DNA of 64,000 nt from positions 30,602,761-30,666,760 of the forward strand of contig CM055872.1 in assembly GCA_029582165.1 (NCBI GenBank), in the 5' to 3' direction. Shown piece by piece: positions 44,692 through 55,059 of this stretch. Within the stretch, counting starts at the first letter, position 1. Each line of letters opens with the position of its first letter. The DNA comes from Portulaca oleracea (Eukaryota; Streptophyta; Magnoliopsida; Caryophyllales; Portulacaceae). The notes beneath the pieces are model-generated. The model made no database searches and was not told where the DNA came from. It saw only the letters and a list, made by a program, of their open reading frames with translations. Position numbers and translations under genes: made by a program.

Positions 44692-46652
44692 CTACTCATC
44701 ATCATCATCACTAAGCAACTCAACAAATGCGGCGTTTTCCAATGCTTCATTTCCTTCTAAATCATCGTCCTCCACCCTCTCTAGTATACCCCGATCTTCT
44801 CCTTCTTCATCATCACTAAATAGTTCGTCTCCCGAGCCATCTCGATCGCCAAGTAGGTCGAATTCAGGAAGTGATGGGGGGTCCACATTGTTGTCTTCCT
44901 GAAATGCTCCATCATGATCATCGAGTCCATCTATTGTTTGTCTTGCCTTAATTGTTAGTGTAGCAATCCATGATGATCTATCCTTCTTGGTTGTTGGGTA
45001 ATGGATGTACACCACTTGTGTAGCCTGAGATGCCAACACAAAAGGCTCATACACCCTATACCTCTTTGCTTGATTAACGTCAACAAGCTTGTAATGATCA
45101 TGCACGACTGCGCCACCTTGACCCGGGTCGAACCATTCAACCTTGAACAAGTGGACTTTGTATTCCCTACTACGCCCAGTATATACTAACTCAATAACCT
45201 CTTTCAAAATCCCGTAGAAGTCAGTTCCATTCACCCCTTTGACACACACCCCATAATTTGCATTCGTTGTTTTATTATCGGCACGGTAAGCATGGAAATT
45301 GAAGTTGTTAATGTAGAAATGAGCCCAAGATAAAACATCCTTCCTAGGGCCATTCGCTAAAGCAGTAACAACTTCGTCTCCTTCACCGGATGACAAAACC
45401 TACAACGTTGTTTAATAATTGCGAAATTAATCTCATGTAACCTATGTTAACCAATAATTTAAAACCAAACAACTCAAATTGAATGTTAACCTTTCTTCTC
45501 AACCAACGGGGGAGTTCTTTGCAATGTCTGTTCCACAATTCACCATGCGGCGTACGTGGATACAAACAGGCCATCTCTTCCTCAAATTGACTGAAATAAG
45601 TCAACATAGGTGAATATTCTACTGGATAAATAAGTTATTGATAATTGAAATGTCGATCTAATTAAGTTATGATGTATATGTACCTTTAATATTCAGTCAT
45701 TAAATTGGAGTTTGAAAGGACATATTCATGTGCAGCCTCATATTCTTGTTGGTCTAGGAATCTTTTCTTCCCTGCAGCTGGAGAGTACCCAATGTTCGAT
45801 GAAAACAACTCAGGTATTGCTCCATTCCCGTCGGATGCATCACCCAACTCGGGGCATGAGTTCCTTGGAAGGTCCCTTGATTTTGTGTGCACTTCCGGTG
45901 CAAAAGTATGCAGCACAAAAGTTGGAAATCTCTTCCGTTAAGAACGCATTACATATTGAGCTTTCAACGCGTGCCTTGTTGCCAACCTTCTTCTTCAAAT
46001 GATGCAGAAATCTACAACATTTGACAACCACCACGCGTCGAGGAATGCGTTACAAAGAAAAAGGCGGGTCCTAAATGTTTAATAAAAATACACTACAAAG
46101 AAAAAAGGCGGGTCCTAAATGCAATACAAAAATTTAATTACCTTTCGAAAGGGTACATCCACCTATACTGCACCGGTCCACCTTTAGCTGCTTCATATGG
46201 AAGGTGTATTGGAAGATGCTCCATCACATTGAAGAATGCGGGAGGGAAAATCATCTCCAGTTTGCATATGATTTCCGGTATGTTCATCTCCAACCGGACC
46301 ATATCATCAACACTAACCTTAGAGGCACACAAGTCCTCGACGACCCTTCAATTTGGTTCGACGTTTGGTTGAGGATCGTGGCCACGGGAGGCACGTACAC
46401 CTCACCGTGACTCGTCCACACAAAATAACGTGGTACGAACCCATTTTTGTACAAGTGCACCTTAACATTGTCCTCACGTTGGTGTTTCATGTTTTTACAC
46501 TTTGAACATGGACACCTAAGTACTTTATCCGATTGGAAGCTAATGGTTTGTTTAGCAACCGGCAAAAATTCTTCTTTCACCCCTCTAACAAACTCTTTGC
46601 TAAGATACCCCTCCTCATCGATTCTCTCATACATCCATTTCCTAGTATTTTC
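44692..46652 (-). pseudogene. TNP2-type CACTA transposase without catalytic domain
   Basis: Minus strand. Start at about 46,652 (MENTRKWMYERIDEEGYLSK) gives the transposase-associated domain (PF13963) with CPCSKCKNMKHQREDNVKVH and FVPRYFVWTSHGE, ending near 46,370. Within 60 bases the sequence enters DUF4218 (SVDDMVRLEMNIPEIICKLE, later LPIHLPYEAAKGGPVQYRWM), with further exons at 46,010-45,690 and 45,600-45,490, then DUF4216 (SWAHFYINNFNFHAYRADNK, later VEWFDPGQG) and a strongly acidic tail ending DDDDE at 44,692. The large Transposase_21 catalytic domain that should lie between PF13963 and DUF4218 is absent, and the junction near 46,320-46,360 is also out of frame. It cannot catalyse transposition as read. 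Confidence 0.85.
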
Positions 46653-46837
46653 CATTTTGTTCAAATCTGCAAAGTTGACCGAATTAGATTTTAAAGTTGT
46701 CAATTTGTGCATGTCAACACACTAATTTGCTAGGTGAGCTCACTTACTTATAACAACCAAAAGCATCCAAACTCAACACTTTTCTATGACATCTACAACT
46801 AAGCTATATATGTCAATAGTCAAGAGGATAATGTTAT

Positions 46838-47335
46838 TACCCGATGAGAGTGTCATTGTTTCGATATTTATGGTCGAAAACTTTCATGAGTCTTACCGAC
46901 TCTCCTTTTATTTGTGTCCGTTCTCAAAGTAGCGCAATCTCGGTGAAATTGCGCGAGGTCTATAATGCTATGGGAGTTAGAAGCATCTCATTCAATACAA
47001 TGCAGTGTTTCCATTGTGTACTGGTAACAAGACATGCGAATGAGAGAAGCTTATAGTAAAAGGTCTAATAGAAATTGTGTTTCCATTAGACCTTTACTAT
47101 CGCCTTCTATCATTCCCGCTTGTCTTGTTACCCACTGTTTGCACAATGGAAACACAACATTGTACCGAATCGAGACGCTCTAACTCCTACAGCACTATAG
47201 ACCTTGCGCAATATCACTGCCGAGATTGCGCTACTTTAAGGAAACCAGACAAATAAATTGTATTCTCGGTACGACGCATGAAAGTATTTTTCAGCCATAA
47301 ATTATCAGGAACAACCACACTCTCATGGACACTAA
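46838..47335. repeat. Long foldback 1 in the CACTA element
   Basis: About 235-base arms (AGAGTGTCATTG... paired with the complement of ...CAACCACACTCT) meet at a short loop near 47,077-47,085 (TAGAAATTGTG). Pairing is imperfect but continuous, with conserved blocks AAGTAGCGCAATCTCGG, GGTCTATA, TGTTTCCATTGTG, GGTAACAAGACA and GGTCTAAT. It lies upstream of the transposase start. Confidence 0.88.
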
Positions 47336-47497
47336 CAGAACCCACACTCGACCACTTTTAATGACATCTACAACTAACATACTAGAACTATAAATTACCC
47401 TACTTTCTAATAACTACCAAAAGCATCCAAACTCAACACTTTTCTATGACATCTACAACTAAGCTATATATGTCAATAATCAAGAGGATAATGTTAT

Positions 47498-47735
47498 TAC
47501 CCGATGAGAGTGTGATTGTTCTTGATAATTTATGGTCGAAAAAACTTTCATGAGTCGCATCGACTCTCCTTTTATTTAATCGTTCCCAAATACGCAATCT
47601 CAGCAGGTGAAATTATCACTGAGATCACGCTACTTGGGAACCGCATAAATAAATTAGAGACTCGGTACGACTCATGAAAGTATTTTTCAGCCATAAATTA
47701 TCAGGAACAACCACACTCTCATGGACACTAACAGA
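47498..47735. repeat. Long foldback 2, shortened relative of foldback 1
   Basis: Outer arms match foldback 1 (CCCGATGAGAGTGTGATTG at left), inner part replaced by a shorter stem (CGCAATCTCAGCAGGTGA... around 47,620). The flanking unit before each foldback (AACCAAAAGCATCCAAACTC, about 46,760 and 47,415) is also repeated, so the module was tandemly duplicated. Confidence 0.85.
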
Positions 47736-47984
47736 ACCCACACTCGACCACTTTTTATGACATCTACAACTAACAAACTAGAACTATAAATTACCCTACT
47801 TTCTACTCTAAACTACCATGACAACTAACCTATTTACTAACACTAAACTAGTTGTTGAGTACTTAAGCTAGCAAAGGGATGTGACATAGTTATTTATAAC
47901 TCATATCTTCATTTGGGGTTATGAATAATTAAGATAGCAATTAGGTTGGATACGAAACAAATTTATGCTAACAACTTCACAGAT

Positions 47985-48318
47985 TAACTTAATTAAAGGC
48001 ATGTCTCTAAATGCCAATTCACCCTTGTTGTGATGAACAAGTTGTCTGAGTTATATGTACGAGAAATCCACCGCTTGTGACGTATCAAATGTCGATCGTT
48101 GTGCATTTAGCATCCCAACCTCCTTTAAAACGAACACCCAGGAAATCAAAATTGAGTTCCTGGGTGTTCATTTTATTAGTGATTGGTATGCTACAAAACT
48201 CAACGACCGACATTTGTTTTGCCGCAAACGGTGGATTTCTCGTATGTATAACTCCGACGAATTATTCATCACAACAAGGGTCAATTGACATTTAGAGGCT
48301 TGCCTTTAATTAAGTTAT
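47985..48318. repeat. Long foldback 3
   Basis: TTAATTAAAGGCATG (47,991) pairs with the complement of TTGCCTTTAATTAA (ending about 48,315). Inner pairs include CACCCTTGTTGTGATGAA, GAGAAATCCACCG and the closing stem GAACACCCAGGAA/TTCCTGGGTGTTC at 48,131-48,170. It is a different sequence from foldbacks 1 and 2. Confidence 0.9.
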
Positions 48319-48834
48319 CCAACAAAGTTGTTAGTCGCGTAAATTCATTCCTAATCAAACATAATAACTAACTCATTTAATAATAACTACCAAAATCATC
48401 CCAACTCAACACTTTTTTCTAATAGTGGTAGATTTCCATGTCGTAGATTCAAATGAATTTTAAGCGTGCTAAAACAATTATATACAACATAACTAACTAA
48501 ACATTCTTTACACATGTATTAACCTAATCCATACTAATTTACGCATGCTCATAATTTATACACATAAACATACAATTAACAATTTTCATAACTAAAACAA
48601 TAAATATTTCAAAACATTACTAACTAATACAAGTAACATACTTTAATACAAAAATTCAATAATAAAACACAATTAACACAACAATATACACATAAACATA
48701 CCATTAAACTAATTGACAAATTTCACCACATACCTAACCTAATTAACATACAATACTTAAACAGTAATATAACTAACCTAATTAACATACAATTTCACAA
48801 CATATCATTAAACTAATACAGCTAACACAAAAAT
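48319..48834. other. AT-rich intron-like stretch of the CACTA element
   Basis: No reading frame or repeat of note. On the minus strand it lies between the 5' untranslated exons and the foldbacks. Confidence 0.5.
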
Positions 48835-49329
48835 TAACCGAATAAATACTAATTATTCACTCAAATTATTCACAAATACTAACCTAAGTAATGCATGCTC
48901 ATAATAATTTATACAAATAAATATATAATTAACAAAATTGACAAATTTCAAATATTTTACCGGAGAGAACGACGGCGGCAGTGAGCGACGGTGGCGGCAG
49001 TGAGCGACGACGACGGCTACGGCCACGACGACGGCTTCGGCAACGGCGACGGCGACAGCGGCGCGGACGGCGAAGGCGGGACCAAAAAAGTGGCGGTTCC
49101 GGGTCCGATTTTCTAGCAAGAGGGAGGGCTTACGTTGTTATTAACCACAAAAAACTTAGAAGAATTGATAAGGAGGGAGAAGAGGAGGACTTACCGTCGT
49201 CGGTTCCGGCGGAATGTGGCGGCAGGCGGCGGTTTCCGGTCCAATTCGCCGGCTAGCAAGAAGAGGGAGAAGAGTGAACGGGTTTTGAGATAATTGAAGT
49301 TGCGCAATTGAATGAGAGTGGAGCCGTTA

Positions 49330-49520
49330 GACGGTATAAAAAGGTGAACGACCGTTCAATTGAACGGTCGCTAGGTAACGACTGCATAAAGAAACGGCCG
49401 TTCTCGTGGAATGACCGCTTTTTCAGACGGCCGTTACCTCGCGACCGCTCATTAACGGTCGTTTATGAACGGTCGGCCGCCTCTTTCTTGCGACCGTTTA
49501 TTAAACGGTCGCTTGAAACG
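49330..49520. repeat. Right subterminal array, copy 1
   Basis: ACGGTCG/CGACCGT repeats. The hairpin from 49,372 to 49,438 (GGTAACGACTGC... / ...GGCCGTTACC) is degraded by several C/T changes compared with copy 2. Confidence 0.85.
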
Positions 49521-50229
49521 GTCCTATTTGGCCTGCCATCTTGTAGTGTAATTATATATATATCTGCCTCTTTAGATAATAATACAGTATCTCCTGTCGT
49601 CCGTCAAGGAGAAATAGAGAGTTGAGGAAGGAAGAGAGAATTCATCCGCGAAAAAGAAAAAAGGGGCCGAAGGTTAGTATTATATTCCTTTCAATTTATG
49701 TATCTTGTCGGGATGTAGAGGGTTAATTGTCATGTTTATACTAACCGAATAAATACTAATTATTCACTCAAATTATTCACAAATACTAACCTAAGTAATG
49801 CATGCTCATAATAATTTATACAAATAAATATATAATTAACAAAATTGACAAATTTCAAATATTTTACCGGAGAGAACGACGGCGCAAAGGAGCGACGGTG
49901 GCGGCAAAGCGACGACGACGGCTACGGCACGGCCACGACGACGGCTTCGCAACGGCGGGACCAAAAAAGTGGCGGTTCCGGGTCCGATTTTCTAGCAAGA
50001 GGGAGGGCTTACGTTGTTATTAACCACAAAAAACTTAGAAGAATTGATAAGGAGGGAGAAGAGGAGGACTTACCGTCGTCGGTTCCGGCGGAATGTGGCG
50101 GCAGGCGGCGGTTTCCGGTCCAATTCGCCGGCTAGCAAGAAGAGGGAGAAGAGTGAACGGGTTTTGAGATAATTGAAGTTGCGCAATTGAATGAGAGTGG
50201 AGCCGTTAGACGGTATAAAAAGGTGAACG

Positions 50230-50400
50230 ACCGTTCAATTGAACGGTCGCTAGGTAACGACCGTACAAAGAAACGGTCGTTCCTGTGAATGACCGTTTCT
50301 TTGTACGGTCGTTACCTTGCGACCGTTCATTAACGGTCGTTTATGAACGGTCGGCCGCCTCTTTCTTGCGACCGTTTATTAAACGGTCGCTTGAAACGGT
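50230..50400. repeat. Right subterminal array, copy 2
   Basis: The hairpin 50,250-50,316 keeps nearly perfect 28-base arms (GGTAACGACCGTACAAAGAA and its complement). This copy preserves the older form. Confidence 0.85.
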
Positions 50401-50618
50401 CCTATTTGGCCTGCCATCTTGTAGTGTAATTATATATATATCTGCCTCTTTAGATAATAATACAGTATCTCCTGTCGTCCGTCAAGGAGAAATAGAGAGT
50501 TGAGGAAGGAAGAGAGAATTCATCCGCGAAAAAGAAAAAAGGGGCCGAAGGTTAGTATTATATTCCTTTCAATTTATGTATCTTGTCGGGATGTAGAGGG
50601 TTAATTGTCATGTTTATA

Positions 50619-52616
50619 CCCCTGAATTATCGTAGGAACTCTCTCTGAACTCATAGTCTCCGCCATTCATAGAAAGTATTGATTTTCTGCTGCAAATTCT
50701 TGAGTCCAATTTCACCGTCTGGCAAATAGTCAATCCTTAAATTGTGTAGTTTCTAATTTTGTCGTGCAGCTTGTGATTAATTATAATGGCCGACAAACCC
50801 CCTTATTAGATATTGATGAATTGGTGAATGGAAGTGAAAAACGACATCAATAAAATTTGGGGTCTTATACTCTGATTCGCCGCAATATATTGTAGTAGTC
50901 TTAGATGATGCAAGTGGAAGGTAATTAAGATAGGAAAAAGGAACAATTAATGGTATATAATAATTTACCTTTGCGTCATCAAAATCCTAATTGTGATTTG
51001 AAGAAGGATTGATTAATTACATCAGTAGGGAGAATCATAGCAAGTTCCTTTTAATATGATAATTAATCAGTGAGTGGGTTAATTAGGAATACCAACAAGA
51101 TAAATGGACAAGTGTGGTGCAATCTGGTAAATAAGGTTGGGATTATTCTCACAATCTTCTTCTTCTTCCGATCTAGAATATTCGCTACCTTATATTTTTC
51201 TCCCATGTTAGTTACATCAAACGTTTATAATTTTGGGGTTAGTTTGCGATTAATTGTATACCGGTACCCTTGGAAAATTCAGTGTATTATATGTTGATAC
51301 CGAGGCTTCCTATGAATTATAGGTATCATCTAAGTGGTGGAGTTGACTTATTTGGGTTAGCGTTTCAGGTAAGTGGTGTGATACTTCTTTAGTTCTTTTC
51401 GTGCCAAAAATATTATTTTGTAACCGACCTTTTTCGTAAGTTTATTTTTTTTATATCGGGTTGGCATGCTATTATTTAATTATATTATTTTTAGTATCGT
51501 TTATGTCCTATAGTTGTTTGACCTACATTGATTTATATGTGTTTTTACAAAGTACCTCTTTCACGTTAATTTCATAAGATATAGTTACTCTTTGTCTTTT
51601 ATACACTAAGTGAAGTTTTATGATAACTTGACTAGTGTATTTGTAAAGTAGCCGTTTACGTAATAGTTTTATATTTTAAATTATTTGAACCTTCCGCTGT
51701 ACTAGTGACTTTGTGCTGCTGATTTATTTGTTATACTAAATTTCTTGACTGGGTACTTTTTGTATGTTTTGATGTTCAAGTTATAACTGGTTTTGTTTTG
51801 GGGCTATGTCTTCTGCCTTAGCCAGTTAAGGTATGCACTGGACCTGTCGATCGACTTGTATGCGCGCTATTGTGTGTTCTGATATGTGTATGTGTTTCGT
51901 TGGACCCAATTTCCTTTGTTGCGCTGCCACTGGGTCAATAGTGGTACATCGTTGCCCCGCCACTGGGTCAACAGTGGCTTATCGTTGCCCTTGTCACTGG
52001 GTCAATAGTGACCTTAGCCCTAACCATTGTTATTTTGATTGCTATGTTTGATATATATATATATATATATATTACGTTACCTTGACGAAAATCGTTTGAT
52101 CAATATTATGTTTTATCTTGGGAGTTTTGAGCTGAGTAAAATGTTTTGTAAAACCCAGTCATATATTTGTTATTTATTTATTAACTCTGACCCAGCCTAT
52201 GTTTTACCCGCATGTCCAACCCAGCTAAAGGAGTATTACGTTACTTACTGGGCTTCCGAGCTCATCCTTTCATCTTTCTACTTTTTCAGGTTCCACTCTC
52301 AACAATATCTAAGTTTCTTGAGAGGAGTCATGAGTCTCAGCCTTTATTTTTGGAGCTATGGAGTTTATTTCTCAGTATAGTAGAATTTATATTTTTGATT
52401 TCAAGTCGAATCTTTGGGCTATGAACTTGTAGCTAGTATTTGAGATTTTCGGATGTTTCTTCTGTACTCTAGTTGAGTTGAACCAATTATTATTTTGGGT
52501 TTGTGAGTTATTAAAGACCATTGTTTTTCCTTATTATAGTTTAGCCTTGCATGCTTGCAGAACTCCTAGTGCTGCAGGTGTGCGGCGTCTGTCACTCCTT
52601 GGTTCGGGGCGTGACA
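50619..52616 (+). repeat. 3' part of the LTR-like insertion
   Basis: Non-coding continuation to the terminal GGGGCGTGACA. It contains a TA run at 52,051-52,072 and three small hairpins at 51,927-52,011. No gene seen. Confidence 0.65.
51927..52011. repeat. Three tandem mini-hairpins around GGGTCAAT
   Basis: CCACT-GGGTCAAT-AGTGG (51,927-51,944), CCACT-GGGTCAAC-AGTGG (51,960-51,977) and TCACT-GGGTCAAT-AGTGA (51,994-52,011). The third has changed both ends of the stem together. Confidence 0.85.
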
Positions 52617-52925
52617 ATAAATCAAGGAGAACAAGATCCCTATATATAGGAGGAGGATGACTACTCATCAAGCCACCAAGCAAGACATTCAATTAGCACC
52701 AATCAAGGCACCAATCAATCCACCAATCAAGGTACTAAATTGGTCTTCCACTTAGCACCAATCAAGGCACTAATTAATCAAACAATCAAGGTACTCAATT
52801 GGTCTCCCACTTAGCAAATTGGTCTTCACACCCAACAATCTCCCACTTGAAGACAAATTGCAAACGCAGTCTTCTACCACTTCAACATCTTCTTGAATCC
52901 TCTAGTGCATCCGTCTCGACCTTGT

Positions 52926-54389
52926 TCAATAAAGATCAACAGAGGTCCCAGTTGACCTTCCATCAACTCCTCTTTTTGCAACAGGCTCCCACTTGAACTG
53001 ATCACGCCCCTGCAACTTCGACATACGCATCATCGTCAACAACTTAGGGGAATTTTTGATTGGAAGTTTACCTCGTGTTGAACTTGTCGAATTCCCGTGC
53101 AGGTTAGATGCGCTTCTCGGCTGACCATCCGTTCCCGTAGCCTCGACCGGAAACCTCCTCGTTTCTGGTACCCTTCTCTCATCAGAGAAGCTACCACGCC
53201 TTTGACGAGCATGAACATGCATGTTAGAATTATCAATGGCAGAATATAGTTTCCCCTTTTTCCTACCATTTGCAATTATCAGAGATCCTTTCGTTACCCT
53301 CCAATAACCATCTTCAAATCTCGTCGTGAGCCCCTCCTCATCTAGTTGACTCACAGATACAAGGTTCTTGGTCAGACTTGGGATATACCGAACATTCTTC
53401 AACCTCCAAGTTCCACCTTTAGAAGTTTTAATGTTCACATCACCTCTTCCTAGCACCTTTAGGTTGTGACCGTTTGCAAGTCTAACCCTGCCAAACCTCC
53501 CACTCACAAAATTGCTAAAGGCCTCCCTCCTAGATGAAGAGTGAAACGAAGCACCGGAATCTATCACCCAACTCCCTTCTGACTTGTCAACACTAATAGT
53601 TAGGACATCACCAAAATCCTCAGCAGAATTTACCGAGTCATGGTTATTATAACTGCTCTTCCTTGGTTTAGGACAATCCCTACGAAAATGACCTCTATCA
53701 CCACAGTTCCAACACAACACTTGCTCCATGTTTCAACTTCTGGATTTTGATCGACCCCGACCCGAACTCCCACTATTCCTCCTATCCCTGACAGTCAAAG
53801 CATTCCCCGAAGACTCAGACACATCGGAATCTTTCCTACGAATACTTTCATTTAGGACAAAGTCTCTAATTTCCCCAAACTTTAGTTTCTCATTCTTCTT
53901 AGTTGAAGAAGTTACAAAAGTCACAAAATTTTCCCAAGACATAGGTAGGGTAGCCAATAGTATGTTAGCGTTCATCTCATCGTCGAAATTAAATCCCACA
54001 GAGGTCAACTTTGATAGTATTATATTCAACTCATTCATACTATCATGCATATCACCAGACTCTTGTAATTTAAATTCAAACAAACGACGTTACACATATA
54101 CCTTGTTCACCGCCGAAGGTTTCTCATATGTGTTTTGCAAAGCCTCGAGCAGATCTTACGTCGTTTTCTGATCTTTGACGTTGAAAGCCACGTTCCGAGC
54201 TAGCGTCAGCCTGACCGTACTGAATGTCTGACCATCAAGCTCTTCCCAATCCTTCTGTTCCATCTCTTTTGGCTTATCACCCATCGCAAGATGCAACCTT
54301 TGCTGGCGGAGCACATCCTCAACGCGCATCCTCCACCATGCGTAGTCTTTCCCATCGAACTCCAGAATCTTCACAATTGCGCCCGCCAT
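52926..54389 (-). pseudogene. Copia gag-protease, array unit A
   Basis: Starts MAGAIVKILEFDGKDYAWWR at 54,389 (Ty1/copia gag, UBN2-type). Stops: TAA replacing Lys near 54,154, the TAA shared by all units just before RRLFEFK (about 54,087), and a TGA just before the zinc knuckle (53,730-53,732). The zinc knuckle CWNCGDRGHFRRDC (about 53,675-53,715) and the protease motif WVIDSGASFHSS (about 53,540-53,575) are intact. After GKLYSAIDNSN the usual pre-integrase domain is replaced by an unrelated R/S-rich tail. Confidence 0.88.
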
Positions 54390-54427
54390 TGCTTCTTAGT
54401 CTGCAAATCAACCACGCTCAAACCAAA

Positions 54428-54439
54428 GCTCTGATACCA
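54428..54439 (-). other. Initiator-Met tRNA primer site of unit A
   Basis: Minus strand TGGTATCAGAGC two bases after the LTR end CCTAACA. Equivalent sites: 56,562-56,573, 58,684-58,695, 60,802-60,813 and 62,912-62,923. Confidence 0.9.
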
Positions 54440-54441
54440 CT

Positions 54442-54971
54442 TGTTAGGATTCTCAGGGCGTGGTTAGCAGACAAACAATAATAAAGGCGAAAAATAAATA
54501 AAGATTCGACACAAGGAATTAACGTGGAAAAACCCAAACCGAGAAAAAACCACGAACGATGCACTATCAGAGGATTACAACGGTGTTTCAGAGATTCCCA
54601 AACCTCCACAATCTCTCACAGCTTTCCTAGAGTTACAACCTGAGAACTCAACACTCACAGTTGAGCCTCACACAACTCCCTCAGGAACATAGAGATTACA
54701 GGTCAATCTCTTGTGGTATAAGGTGAAACACTCTCAATTTCTATTGTGATATAAATCAAGGAGAACAAGACCCCTATATATAGGAGGAGGATGACTACTC
54801 ATCAAGCCACCAAGCAAGACAATCAATTAGCACCAATCAAGGCACCAATCAATCCACCAATCAAGGTACTAAATTGGTCTCCCACTTAGCACCAATCAAG
54901 GCACTAATTAATCCACCAATCAAGGTACTCAATTGGTCTCCCGCTTAGCAAATTGGTCTTCACACCCAACA
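54442..54971 (-). repeat. Array LTR 2 (530 bp)
   Basis: Minus strand TGTTGGGTGTGAAG to ATCCTAACA. A TATA box (TATATATAGG on either strand, near 54,775-54,785) and short internal repeats of ACCAATCAAGG (54,830-54,930) are present. Confidence 0.9.
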
Positions 54972-55059
54972 ATCTCCCACTTGAAGACCAATTGCAAACG
55001 CAGTCTTCTACCACTTCAACATCTTCTTGAATCCTCTAGTGCATCCGTCTCGACCTTGT

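Larger units (their letters stand above)
41805..50426 (-). mobile_element. CACTA (En/Spm) transposon, TNP2 core deleted
   Basis: CACTACAACATGG starts at 41,805, and the inverted terminus CCATCTTGTAGTG ends at 49,548 and again at 50,426 after a duplication. The 3 bp TSD TAA is present at 41,802-41,804, 49,549-49,551 and 50,427-50,429. The element proper is 7,744 bp (to 49,548). It has subterminal ACGGTCG arrays at both ends and two minus-strand genes: a TNP2-type protein lacking the catalytic domain and a Transposase_24 protein. It is likely non-autonomous. Confidence 0.92.
48835..50618. repeat. Tandem duplication of the CACTA right end plus flank
   Basis: 48,835-49,740 and 49,741-50,618 both start TAACCGAATAAATAC and end TTAATTGTCATGTTTATA. 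Each contains the GC-rich 5' exon with donor GACG|GTAAGTCC on the minus strand, the subterminal array, the CACTA terminus, TAA and about 190 bases of the host LTR-like sequence. The copies differ mainly in the CGG-rich block (48,965-49,080 against 49,866-49,970) and in the subterminal hairpin. Confidence 0.92.
41649..52616 (+). mobile_element. LTR-like insertion carrying a CACTA element
   Basis: Begins TGAAATAACCGG and ends GGTTCGGGGCGTGACA, flanked by ATAAA (41,644-41,648 and 52,617-52,621). Without the CACTA element and the tandem duplication it is about 2.34 kb, non-coding. The ending is typical of long Tekay/Del-type LTRs, so it is best read as a solo LTR on the plus strand. It includes an (ATT)n run at 41,680-41,728. 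Confidence 0.75.
41335..52837 (-). repeat. First LTR of the array, split by an 11 kb insertion
   Basis: 41,335-41,648 and 52,617-52,837 together equal the other LTRs (about 530 bases). The break falls at GATATAAA/TCAAGG. Removing 41,649-52,616 and one ATAAA makes the first period 2134, identical to the next. Confidence 0.93.

Noticed and set aside
44657..44902. Ser-rich plus-strand frame
   Set aside because: Shadow of the acidic DDDD/E tail of the minus-strand DUF4216 protein.
48981..49256. Arg-rich frame in the CACTA right end (and its duplicate at 49,802-50,135)
   Set aside because: Arises from CGG-type simple repeats, and the duplicate copy breaks the frame differently. It more likely belongs to an untranslated exon on the other strand.
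53728..54171. Plus-strand 147-codon frame repeated in each array unit
   Set aside because: It is the mirror of the gag coding region on the minus strand, with no motif of its own.
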